From NCBI GenBank assembly GCA_963788935.1, contig CAWBIM010000004.1, positions 744,001 through 808,000 of the forward strand: a stretch of DNA of 64,000 bases, in the 5' to 3' direction. Positions 54,185 through 61,974 of the stretch are shown here, piece after piece. The position numbers and the translations under genes were made by a program. The DNA comes from JAOPZW01 sp963788935 (GTDB taxonomy: Bacteria; Actinomycetota; Thermoleophilia; Solirubrobacterales; Solirubrobacteraceae). Each line of letters opens with the position of its first letter. Within the stretch, counting starts at the first letter, position 1. The notes beneath the pieces are model-generated. The model worked only from the letters and a program-made list of their open reading frames with translations. It was not told the origin of the DNA and did no database searches.

Positions 54185-55060
54185 CTAGCGGGTGCCGACC
54201 GGCGTCATCGGCCGTTCCTCGGCGGACGCCGGGGCGGCGGGCGGCGAGGGCGGCAGCGGCGCGCCCGAGGGGACGAGGCCGCCCTGGGCGTCGAACCACG
54301 CCTGCACGCGGGCCATCGTCTCGTTGCGGTGCTCACCCGGCAGCGCGCGGATCGGCGGGCCGAACCGGACGCAGATGGGCTGGCGGCCGATGCGGCCGGC
54401 GCGCAGCCGGCGCGGCCAGGAGCGCCCGGGCGGCATGGCGTCGCCGGTGCCGGCGACGAAGATCGGCAGGATCGGCACGTCGTGCGCGGCGGCGAGGACG
54501 GCGGCGCCGGAGTGCAGCTTGCCCCGCGAGCCGTTCCGCGAGCGCGTCCCCTCGGGGTACAGCAGGAGGTTCCAGCGGTTGCTCATGAGGCGGTGCAGGT
54601 GGTCCGCCGAGCCCTTTTCCATCCCTCCGCCGCGGCGCGAGATCGGGACCGTGCTGAAGAGCAGGGAGACGATCGCCGCGACCCAGCGCTTGCGGTAGAA
54701 GTAGTCGGCCGCCGCGGCGACCGCCGTGCGCTGGCGCCACTGGCGGGGCAGCGCGCGCAGGATCGCCGGCGTGTCCATGTGGCTGGAGTGGTTGGCCACG
54801 AAGACCACGGGCGCCTTGAGCCCGTCGAAGGTCTCGCGGCCCTCGGTCCGGCGGCGCACGTACCAGGCCATGACCGGCGCGAAGAAGCCCGAGAGGATCG
54901 TCTCCCGCGCGAACCGCGCCGGGGCGCAACGCGCCCACGGCATGTCCAGGGCGGCGCACTTGATCTCCCGACCACGCTCGCGGGCGCTGCGCGCGGTCTG
55001 GAGCACGCGCTCCTGGGCAGCCTCGCGCCTGCGCGGCTGGTCGGTCCTCTTCTCCGCCAT
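54185..55060 (-). CDS. 1-acyl-glycerol-3-phosphate acyltransferase family (PlsC-like)
   Basis: 291-residue membrane-associated acyltransferase. The catalytic NHSSHMD (NHxxxxD family motif) is near residue 90, and YPEGTRSRNG (EGTR) follows near 165. Members acylate lysophosphatidic acid to phosphatidate. The N-terminal 50 residues are basic and the C-terminal 30 Pro/Ala-rich, both unconserved. It lies upstream of glpF on the same strand, with an independent promoter region between them. Confidence 0.88.
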   Translation of the reverse strand: MAEKRTDQPRRREAAQERVLQTARSARERGREIKCAALDMPWARCAPARFARETILSGFFAPVMAWYVRRRTEGRETFDGLKAPVVFVANHSSHMDTPAILRALPRQWRQRTAVAAAADYFYRKRWVAAIVSLLFSTVPISRRGGGMEKGSADHLHRLMSNRWNLLLYPEGTRSRNGSRGKLHSGAAVLAAAHDVPILPIFVAGTGDAMPPGRSWPRRLRAGRIGRQPICVRFGPPIRALPGEHRNETMARVQAWFDAQGGLVPSGAPLPPSPPAAPASAEERPMTPVGTR

Positions 55061-55079
55061 GCCCGCTAGTACCCCGGGT

Positions 55080-56303
55080 TCACATCCGGGTTACCACCGT
55101 TATTTGCCCCGGCGCGCCGCCGGATGGTATGACCTCCGCATGGCCGACGAGCGCGAGCATCCCGCACAACCACCGCAGTCCGACGACGAGGGCTTCGCCG
55201 AGGGGCAGGAGCAGATCCATCCCGAGTCCCCGGACCAGGAGCGCGTGCGCGACTTCGGCGAGGGCCAGGAACTCACCCCCGACGCGCCCGAGGAGGAGCA
55301 CATCGGGCGTTTCAGCGAGGGTCAGGAGGAGGAAGGCGAGACGCCGGAGAAGGTCGTCGAGCGCGACTTCGCCGAGGGCCAGGAGGACCTGCCGCCCGGC
55401 GAGGCCTAGCCGCGCTCCGTCGCGGGCCCGCCCGAGGGCCGCGGCCAGATCGGCGGGCAACGGCGAGACGACCTCGACCGCCGCGCCCGTGAACGGGTGC
55501 GCGAACGCGAGGCGCGCGGCATGGAGGAACTGGCGCTCGAGCCCGAGGCGTCCTGGCGTCCCGTACTCGGGATCGCCCACCACGACGTGCCCGATCGCCT
55601 GCAGGTGGGCGCGGATCTGGTGCGTGCGCCCGGTCTCGAGGCGCACGCGCAGGAGCGTCGTGCGCGGCAGTGCCGCCTCGACGGCGAAGTGCGTCACGGC
55701 CTCCCGCGGGTCGTCCGTGTCGGTCGACACGCGGGTGCGCACACGCCGGTCGCGGCCGATCGGGGCGTCGATGGTGCCCGTCCGCGCGGGTGGGCGGCCC
55801 TCGACGAGCGCGAGGTACTCGCGGGTGACCTCGCGCGCCTGGATCGCCGCCTTCAGCCGGCGGTGGGCCTCGGGCGAGCGCGCCACGACGAGCAGCCCCG
55901 ACGTGTCGCGGTCCAGGCGATGGACGATGCCGGGGCGGCCGGCCTCGCCGCCCGCCGCGACCCCCGCGAGTGCCTGCACGAGCGTCCCGGTCGAGTGCCC
56001 ACGCGCCGGGTGCACCACGACGCCCGCGGGCTTGTCGACGACGAGCAGGTCGTCGTCCTCGTAGGCCACCGTGAAGTTCGCCGGCGCCGGGTCGGGTGCC
56101 GCGACCGGCGCCGGCGTCTCCGGCGCCTCGACGGTGACCGTCTCCCCCGCGCTCATCCGGTGGCGCTTGCGCACGACCGCGCCGTCGACGCGCACCGCGC
56201 CCTCCGCGATGAGGCGCTGGGCCTGGGCGCGCGATCCGACGGGGCCGGCGAGGAAGGCGTCGAGGCGCTCGCCCTCGTCCTCAGCGGTGGCGTGCACCCG
56301 CAT
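55080..56303 (-). CDS. rluD: 23S rRNA pseudouridine synthase, RluD-like
   Basis: S4 RNA-binding domain at residues 1-65 (RLDAFLAGPVGSRAQAQRLI) and a RluA-type catalytic domain to about 300, with catalytic Asp in GIVHRLDRDTSGLLVVAR and RLETGRTHQIRAHL. A natural end is expected near residue 300. Instead the frame runs on for about 108 codons, fully antisense to the acidic repeat gene at 55140-55409; the tail is low-complexity Leu/Ala/Val. In the neighbouring frame a TAG sits at 55408-55406, so a single indel near 55420 would give a normal end. The N-terminus overlaps lspA by 23 bp. Confidence 0.85.
   Translation of the reverse strand: MRVHATAEDEGERLDAFLAGPVGSRAQAQRLIAEGAVRVDGAVVRKRHRMSAGETVTVEAPETPAPVAAPDPAPANFTVAYEDDDLLVVDKPAGVVVHPARGHSTGTLVQALAGVAAGGEAGRPGIVHRLDRDTSGLLVVARSPEAHRRLKAAIQAREVTREYLALVEGRPPARTGTIDAPIGRDRRVRTRVSTDTDDPREAVTHFAVEAALPRTTLLRVRLETGRTHQIRAHLQAIGHVVVGDPEYGTPGRLGLERQFLHAARLAFAHPFTGAAVEVVSPLPADLAAALGRARDGARLGLAGRQVLLALGEVALDDLLRRLAFLLLTLAETPDVLLLGRVGGEFLALAEVAHALLVRGLGMDLLLPLGEALVVGLRWLCGMLALVGHAEVIPSGGAPGQITVVTRM
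55140..55409 (+). CDS. Acidic FxEGQE-repeat protein
   Basis: 89-residue, strongly acidic, probably disordered protein not assignable to a known family. It repeats FAEGQE, FGEGQE, FSEGQE and FAEGQE at residues 19-24, 39-44, 58-63 and 77-82 (spacing 20, 19, 19), each followed by an acidic/Pro spacer. TATGAC just before the ATG could act as a -10 for a leaderless transcript. The repeat is conserved in protein but its codons vary, arguing for coding. It is antisense to the run-on part of rluD. Confidence 0.7.
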   Translation: MADEREHPAQPPQSDDEGFAEGQEQIHPESPDQERVRDFGEGQELTPDAPEEEHIGRFSEGQEEEGETPEKVVERDFAEGQEDLPPGEA

Positions 56304-56745
56304 CCTGGCGCTCGATCACGACGAGGAGGGTGATGACGCCGAACGTGATCGACATGTCGGCGACGTTGAAGGCCGGGAACCCGAGCGGGATCTGGACGAA
56401 GTCCGTGACCTCGCCCGCGCGGACGCGGTCGATGACGTTGCCGATCGCCCCGCCCACGAGCATCCCGGTCGGCAGCCAGAACCACGGCTTGCGCACGTGC
56501 GTGGCGAAGTAGCCCAGGAGCGCCACGAGGGCGGCGCCGACGACGACCGTGACGATCGCCCCGCCGCCCGACAGCGCACCGAACGCGACGCCGCTGTTGC
56601 GCGTGTGGACGAGCCCGACGCCCGGGACGACGTCGACACGGTCGCCCGGCTCGATCGTCGCGCGCACGACCGCCTTGGTGGCCTGGTCGAGCGCGATGAC
56701 GCCCGCGGCCACGAAGGCCACCCGGCCCCATGCCCCGACCGCCAT
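56281..56745 (-). CDS. lspA: Lipoprotein signal peptidase
   Basis: 154-residue signal peptidase II with four membrane helices. It removes signal peptides from diacylated prolipoproteins. Catalytic aspartates are in NVIDRVRAGEV and FNVADMSITFG; HTRNSGVAFGALSG is the conserved loop. It starts 4 nt after the yggT stop and overlaps the rluD start. Confidence 0.95.
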   Translation of the reverse strand: MAVGAWGRVAFVAAGVIALDQATKAVVRATIEPGDRVDVVPGVGLVHTRNSGVAFGALSGGGAIVTVVVGAALVALLGYFATHVRKPWFWLPTGMLVGGAIGNVIDRVRAGEVTDFVQIPLGFPAFNVADMSITFGVITLLVVIERQDAGARHR

Positions 56746-56749
56746 CCGG

Positions 56750-57065
56750 TCAGCCCTGGATCAGGCTGGCGATGATGCCGCCGACGATCTGTAGGACGAG
56801 GATCCCGACGACCGGGCTGAGGTCGATCGGGCCGAGCGGCGGGATGAACCGGCGGAAGACGCTGAGGTAGGGCTCGCAGACGTCGCGCAGGAAGCCGAGC
56901 ACCTTGCTGAGGTACTGGTTGTACGGCACGCGCCCGCCGAACGCGAAGAACATCGAGCTGAAGATGTACGCGATGATCAGGATCGTGTAGACGTTCAGCA
57001 GCGCGCGGACGTAGCTCGCGATGTCGTCGCGGGCGGCGGCGAGGACGAAGAGCGGCGAGCGTCAT
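56750..57065 (-). CDS. yggT: YggT family membrane protein (frameshifted)
   Basis: About 104 residues, two hydrophobic hairpins; member of the small YggT family often next to sepF and divIVA. After the ATG at 57065, which overlaps the proC stop (ATGA), the frame is wrong unless one G at about 57053 is removed. That gives MTLALFVLAAARDDIASYVR and leads to LLNVYTILIIAYIFSSMFFA. The C-terminal half (FRRFIPPLGPIDLSPVVGIL) is typical. No enzymatic role known; linked to cell envelope and osmotic stress in other bacteria. Confidence 0.85.
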
Positions 57066-57818
57066 GAGGTCCTCAGGATGGCGTCCATCGCGTCGGAGAA
57101 CGCCGCCCGCAGGCCGCCGCGCTCCAGCGCGTCGAGTCCCCGCGCGGTCGAGCCGCCGGGGGAGGTGACGCTGCGGCGCACCGCGAGCGTGTCGTACTCG
57201 CGCAGCCGGATGAGCTCCGCGGCGCCGGCCATCGTCTGGACGACGAGCTCGGCCGCCTGGCCGGCGGGATGCCCTTGCGCACGCCCGCGTCGACCTGGGC
57301 CTCGACCACGAGCGCGTAGTAGGCCGGGGCGTTGCTCATCAGGCCCATGGCGACGTCCACGAGCGCGTCGTCGAGCACGACGAGCCGTCCGAGCGAGGCG
57401 AACAGCGTCGCGGACCCTCGCGTCGAGGCTCGGCTCGTCCTGCGAGCCCGTCGGCGGCGAGGATCACGGCGCCCTGGCGGACCTCGACCGGCGTGCTCGG
57501 GAGGATCCGGTAGACCGGGCGGTCCGGGTAGGCGGCCTTGACGGCGTGAAGCGGCGTCCCGCCGAGGATCGAGACGACCGCCTTGGCGTGCGGGGCGACC
57601 TCGAGCGCGACGGACTCGAGCTGGGCGGGCTTGTGGCAGAGGACGACGAGGTCCGCGCGCCGCGCGACCTCGGCGTTCGACGCGAGCGCCTCGCCGCCGA
57701 CCTCGTCGGCCAGCGCCCGCGCACGGTCCGCGTCGATGTCCGTGCACAGGACGGGCTCGCGCCACCCGAGCGCCAACCCACGGGCCATGGCGCCCGATCC
57801 GATGAGGCCGATCTTCAC
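57062..57818 (-). CDS. proC: Pyrroline-5-carboxylate reductase (several frameshifts)
   Basis: About 251 residues; last step of proline synthesis. N-terminal IGLIGSGAMARGLALGW and VSILGGTPL are typical, and the C-terminal SPGGSTARGLDALE motif is the family signature. The coding frame shifts at least twice between 57400 and 57440 and once at about 57268, leaving LGRLVVLDDALVDVAMGLMS and GQAAELVVQTMAGAAELI in other frames. Net effect equals one extra base. The end is TGA at 57062. Correct sequence should be intact. Confidence 0.85.
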
Positions 57819-57842
57819 GGAGGCCAGACTAGCCGCGCGGGC

Positions 57843-58379
57843 TCAGGACTGGTTGAAGAAGCCCTTCTCGATCAGCTGCGCGCGTTCCTCGGCGGAGATC
57901 TGCACGTTGCGCGGCGTCAGCATGAACACCTTGTCGGCGATGCGCTGCATGCCGCCGTCGAGCGCGTACGTCAGGCCGCTGGCGAAGTCGATGAGGCGCT
58001 TGCTGAGGTCGTTCTCGACGCCCTGGAGGTTGAGCACGACCGGGATCGAGTCCTTGAACTTGTCGGCGACCTGCTGGGCGTCGTTGAAGCTCTTGGGGAT
58101 GACGAGGTGCACGCGGACGTCGCTCTTTCCGTTCCCGCCGCGGACCGAGCGCAGCACGGTCGTCGGGCGCCCGCCGCGGTCGTCGTCGTCGGCGAAGATG
58201 TCGTCGAAGTCGTCGCGCCGTCTGCGGCTCGACAGGCGGCGGACGTTCGGCCGCTCGCGGTAGCGGTCCTCGAGCTCGGCCTCGGGCTCGTAGTTCGGCT
58301 CCTCCTCCTCGTACGGGTCGCGTTCCTCGGCCAGGCCGAAGTAGACGAGCGTCCGGTGCCACGAATCGCGGAAGGCCAT
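57843..58379 (-). CDS. sepF: Cell division protein SepF
   Basis: 178-residue FtsZ membrane anchor. N-terminal MAFRDSWHRTLVYFGLAEE is an amphipathic membrane-targeting helix, followed by an acidic linker (40-80). The conserved C-terminal domain (about 90-170) has VIPKSFNDAQQVADKFKDS and LNLQGVENDLSKRLIDFASG. TAACCT (58395-58390) sits 10 nt upstream on the minus strand. It heads the sepF-proC-yggT-lspA-rluD string. Confidence 0.95.
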   Translation of the reverse strand: MAFRDSWHRTLVYFGLAEERDPYEEEEPNYEPEAELEDRYRERPNVRRLSSRRRRDDFDDIFADDDDRGGRPTTVLRSVRGGNGKSDVRVHLVIPKSFNDAQQVADKFKDSIPVVLNLQGVENDLSKRLIDFASGLTYALDGGMQRIADKVFMLTPRNVQISAEERAQLIEKGFFNQS

Positions 58380-58389
58380 TACGGGTGAC

Positions 58390-58395
58390 AGGTTA
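58390..58395 (-). promoter_or_regulatory. Probable -10 element (TAACCT) of sepF
   Basis: Minus-strand TAACCT ending 10 nt before the sepF ATG at 58379, in the same short-leader layout seen at other genes here. Confidence 0.35.
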
Positions 58396-58435
58396 GCCCT
58401 CTACGGGGGATTTCCTGCAAGTTACGCCTCGTCTC

Positions 58436-59083
58436 TCACCGGTACAGCGTCGTGCCGAGACGCACGATCGTCGCGCCCTCCTGCACGGCGACGAGGTAGT
58501 CCTGGGACGTGCCCATGCTCAGGTGGCGCAGGTCGCGCGCGCCCGCGAGCTCGGCGAGGGCGGCGAACCAGCGGCGGCTGTCCTCCGGCTCCTCGGTCAG
58601 CGGCGGCATGGTCATGAGGCCCACCACGCGCGCCGGGCAGCGGCCGATCACGTCGTCGAGCGCGTCGGGGTCGACGCCGCTCTTGCCCTCCTCGCGCGCC
58701 ACGTTGACCTCGACGAGCACCTCGGTCTCCGGCGTCGCATGGCGCTCGAGCTGGCGCAGGACGGAGTCGCTCGAGACCGAGTGCACCCAGCGCACGAGCG
58801 GCAGCACCTGCTTGACCTTGCGGCTCTGCAGGTGGCCGATGAAGTCCCACGTCAGCTCCGGCTGGGCGGCCGCCTTGGCCTCGAGGTCCTGCGCGCGGTT
58901 CTCGCCGGCGACGCGGACCCCGGCCTCGGCGAGGACGCCCAGCTCCTCGAGCGCGACGTACTTGACCGCCGCGAGCACCTCGACGTCGTCCGGGTCGCGG
59001 CCGGTGCCCGCGATCTCCTCGCGCACGCGCGCGAGATTGCGGGAGACGACCTGCGCGTCGAGGCCGCGGATCAGCTCCGCCAC
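58436..59083 (-). CDS. YggS family PLP-binding protein
   Basis: 215-residue PLP-dependent protein of the YggS/PLPBP family, a PLP homeostasis factor without known catalysis. The PLP lysine is in LAAVKYVALEELG, and VAGENRAQDLEAK, FIGHLQSRKVKQVL and LSMGTSQDYLVAVQEG are diagnostic. Start GTG 59083 overlaps the pgeF stop by 13 bp. Its gap to sepF is 56 nt. Confidence 0.94.
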   Translation of the reverse strand: MAELIRGLDAQVVSRNLARVREEIAGTGRDPDDVEVLAAVKYVALEELGVLAEAGVRVAGENRAQDLEAKAAAQPELTWDFIGHLQSRKVKQVLPLVRWVHSVSSDSVLRQLERHATPETEVLVEVNVAREEGKSGVDPDALDDVIGRCPARVVGLMTMPPLTEEPEDSRRWFAALAELAGARDLRHLSMGTSQDYLVAVQEGATIVRLGTTLYR

Positions 59084-59770
59084 GCGACCCCCGCCTGGCG
59101 CCCGGTCACGCCCTCGTCCCGGCGGTGCGAGAAGAACCGCTCGGCGTCGTGGATCGTGCACAGGCCGCAGTCGTGGACGGCGGCGACCCCGGCCGCCTCG
59201 AGCCGCTCGCGCGCGATGGCCTTGAGGTCGACGGTGCGCCCGCTCGTCCCGAACGCGGCGTGGACCTCCTCGCCGACCTCGTAGCAGCACGGCCCGGCGC
59301 CCGGCCCGATCGCCGCGACGATGCGCTCGGCCCCGAGGCCGCGCAGGGCGGCGACGCCGTTCTCGATCACGCCGTTGGCCAGCCCGCGCCAGCCGCCGTG
59401 GAGCGCCGCGACGCCCTCGGGCGCGACGAGCGCGATCGGCAGGCAGTCGGCGACGAGGACGAGCGCCGCGACGCCGGGCTCCGCGGTGACCTGGCCGTCG
59501 GCGTCGCGGACGGGCGCGTCGGGGTCGGCGGCGACGACGTCGGTCCCGTGGACCTGCCGGATCGGCGCGATCCGCCCGCCGGTGAGCCGCTCGACGCGAG
59601 CCCGGTTCTCGCCGACGGCGGCGGGGTCGTCGTCGGTCCGCAGGCCGAGGTTGAGCGACCCGAACGGCCCCTCCGAGACGCCGCCGCGGCGCGTGGTGAA
59701 CAGCGCCGTGCCCCCGGGCAGGGCGATCCCGATGTGCTCGCCGACGGCCGTGAAGTATCGGTCGCGTCAC
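59071..59770 (-). CDS. pgeF: Peptidoglycan editing factor PgeF/YfiH (start region frameshifted)
   Basis: About 232 residues, copper/zinc-dependent purine-nucleoside or laccase-like fold. Metal ligands are in LVADCLPIAL and ALHGGWRGLANGV, the C-terminal part has GPGAGPCCYEVGEEV and ERFFSHRRDEGVTGRQAG. The natural start is GTG 59770, embedded in the upstream stop (GTGA); the frame only joins after dropping one base near 59758 (VTRP then YFTAVGEHIGIALPGG). Removes misincorporated L-Ser/Gly at the peptidoglycan precursor in E. coli. Confidence 0.85.
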
Positions 59771-60771
59771 GTCAGCAGCAGGTCGACGTCCGGCACGGAG
59801 GCGCGCTGGCCGTACTCGAAGTGCGCGCGGCCGTCCGCGACGAGCTCGTCGCGCAGGGTCCACCCGGCGCGCCCGCGGGCGGCGCGGTCCCAGACGGTGA
59901 GACGCATCGAGGCCACCTCGCTGTTGTAGCAGTAGGCCGGGCGCCCGTCGGGGTCGTGGTAGGTGACGCCCGCGAGGGTCGCCCGCGGCGCGTCGATCTC
60001 CGCGGCGATCCGCCGCCGGCCCGCGCGCGCCTCGAGGCGCCACGTGCTCAGGCCGAAGCGGCTGCGGGCCCGGACGAGCGCCACCGGGTCGGTCGCGACG
60101 AAGTCCTCGCCCCGGAACCGCCCCACGACGGGCGTGCTCGGCCCGACGGACCGCCCCAGCCGCTCGACGTGGACCGAGACGGCGTCGACGAACGTGTCCG
60201 GGCGCGGCGCCCCGTCGGCGCCGCGGAGGTCGTTGCAGTGCACCCAGGCCCAGCGCGCGGCGTGGCGCGTGCCCCACAGGTGCGCCTGGCCGCCGCGCGC
60301 GCCGTCGAGCTCGAGCCGGCGCCCGCCGACCCGCACGGTCCCGCTGACCTGCAGATCGGCGTGCGGGAGCACGAGCTCGGTCTCGGCGACGCCGGCGCGC
60401 GCGAGGAGCGGGTGCACGAACGCGTACGGGGCCAGGCGCGGCTGCCACGACAGCTCCCACGCGGCGTCGGAGCCGATGGCGCCGGCCGCGCCGCGGTCGG
60501 TCAGGTCGGCCCCGCCGAGGGTCAGCCGGAACGGGCGGGCGTCGGCCTCGAGGCCGGCGGCCGGGAACGTCGCCTTGCGCGCGAAGCGGTCGCCGTCGGG
60601 GGCCATCGCGACGAGCCAGAGCGCGCCCTCGGCCGGGCCGTGCAGCGGGGCGAGGAGCGTGTGGCGCAGCCACACGCCGATCCCGGTGGCCGGGTCCGTG
60701 AGGGTGAGGTACCAGACCTCGTAGTGGCCGGGGCCGCCGTCCCAGCGCAGGGCGTTGCTGCTCTCGGTCAC
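59767..60771 (-). CDS. Conserved hypothetical, possible double-lipocalin (CrtC/AttH-like) protein
   Basis: 334-residue, beta-rich protein without transmembrane helices or signal peptide. It shows repeated Trp-containing strands (GHYEVWYLTLTDPATGIGVW, WLVAMAPDGDRFARK, LSTWRLEARAGRRRIAAEID, YCYNSEVASMRLTV) that recall the double-lipocalin fold of hydroxyneurosporene synthase and AttH proteins. The likeness is by eye only, so the function is open. It sits between cca and pgeF, joined to pgeF by a GTGA overlap, and 12 nt after cca. Confidence 0.65.
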   Translation of the reverse strand: MTESSNALRWDGGPGHYEVWYLTLTDPATGIGVWLRHTLLAPLHGPAEGALWLVAMAPDGDRFARKATFPAAGLEADARPFRLTLGGADLTDRGAAGAIGSDAAWELSWQPRLAPYAFVHPLLARAGVAETELVLPHADLQVSGTVRVGGRRLELDGARGGQAHLWGTRHAARWAWVHCNDLRGADGAPRPDTFVDAVSVHVERLGRSVGPSTPVVGRFRGEDFVATDPVALVRARSRFGLSTWRLEARAGRRRIAAEIDAPRATLAGVTYHDPDGRPAYCYNSEVASMRLTVWDRAARGRAGWTLRDELVADGRAHFEYGQRASVPDVDLLLT

Positions 60772-60783
60772 GGCGCGGCGAGC

Positions 60784-61945
60784 CTAGCCGTCCGCCCGCA
60801 GCGCGGCGCGCAGTTCCTCCTCGCGCCCGGCGATCTCGCCGTCGAGGCGGCGGTCGAGCGCGCGCCGGAGGCGCTCGCCGACCTCCGGCCCCTGCGGGAT
60901 CCCGGCGGCCAGCAGGTCGTCGCCCGTGATCTCGAGGCGGACGTGGCGCAGGTCGTCGATCCAGCGCCGCGCGTTCTCGCCGCCCGCGAGCGCGACCGCC
61001 TCGAGCGGCGCGCCGCGCGCGGCCCGGGCGATCTGGGCCGGTGTGCGGGCCGCGCGCAGCGGCGCGCCGGTCGAGAAGCGCGACGCCGCGGCGACCAGGT
61101 CGCGGTCGGGGGCGGTGAAGCCCATGTCGTCGAGCCAGCGCAGCAGCGCGCGCGCGTCCATGCCGGCGGTCGCGGCGGCGAGGGTCAGGAGATCGGGTCG
61201 GCCCTCGCCCTCGGGCAGCAGCGCGAGCGCGGCGGCGAGGCCCGGCGGGTCGGGGTCGAAGCCGTCCGGGAGCAGCCGGGGCTGCAGGTCGCGGGCGGCG
61301 CGCAGGGCGGCCGGCGGGTCGGGCTCGCCGAGCGCGAGCCGCAGTTCGGCCCCGAGGCGATCGCCGCTGACGGTCGACGGGTCGGCCGCGTGGGCGAGCG
61401 CGCGGGTCCGGGGCTCGACCGCGAACCCGAGGCGGGCGGCGTAGCGGGCCACGCGCCACAGGCGGGTCGGGTCGTCCGCGAAGGAGCGGTCGTGCAGGAC
61501 GCGCAGGATCCCGCCGGCGAGGTCCTCGACCGCGCCGGGGACGGTGATGCAGCTCCCCGTCGAGGCCGAGCGCCATCGCGTTGACGGTCACGTCGCGGCG
61601 GCGGAGGTCCTCGTCGAGCGACGCGGGTTCGACCTCCGGCAGCGCCCCGGGGCGCAGGTAGCGCTCGCGCCGCGCGCGGGCGAGGTCGATCGCGCAGTCG
61701 CCGAGCACGACGCGGGCGGTGCCGAAGCGGTCGTGGGCGGTGGCCTCCCCGCCGAGGCGGGCGATCGCCGCCTCCAGGTCGCCCTCCACGACGAGATCGA
61801 TCTCCCGCGGGCGGCGGCCGAGGAACAGGTCGCGGACGGCCCCGCCCACGACGTGGACGCCGTCGCCGGGGCCGAACGCGGCGAGCGCCCGAGCCCCGCA
61901 CGGCAGGGCGCGCAGGGCGTCGAGGGCCTCGTGGGGGTTGCGCAC
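60784..61945 (-). CDS. cca: tRNA CCA nucleotidyltransferase (frameshifted)
   Basis: About 386 residues. Class II CCA-adding enzyme or poly(A) polymerase relative. GGAVRDLFLGRRPREIDLVV is the nucleotidyltransferase loop with the two metal aspartates; DLRRRDVTVNAMAL follows. The frame breaks at about 61546 after GELH; dropping one C restores TVPGAVEDLAGGILRVLHDR and the head-neck domain to 60784. No HD domain was seen. The GTG or ATG start at 61945 faces the beta-propeller gene 30 bp away. Confidence 0.88.
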
Positions 61946-61962
61946 GCCCGCATTCTGGCCGC

Positions 61963-61968
61963 TACCCT
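61963..61968 (+). promoter_or_regulatory. Probable -10 element (TACCCT) of the beta-propeller gene
   Basis: TACCCT ends 6 nt before the ATG at 61975; TTGCGC at 61938-61943 is a possible -35 with a 19-nt spacer. Would give a leaderless mRNA. Confidence 0.4.
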
Positions 61969-61974
61969 CGCTTC

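Noticed and set aside
54726..55139. Upstream extension of the FxEGQE protein
   Set aside because: It runs antisense through the PlsC-like gene and is compositionally unlike the acidic repeat part; the ATG at 55140 fits better.
55460..56280. Separate plus-strand genes opposite rluD
   Set aside because: Translations are Arg-rich shadows of the well conserved RluD domain.
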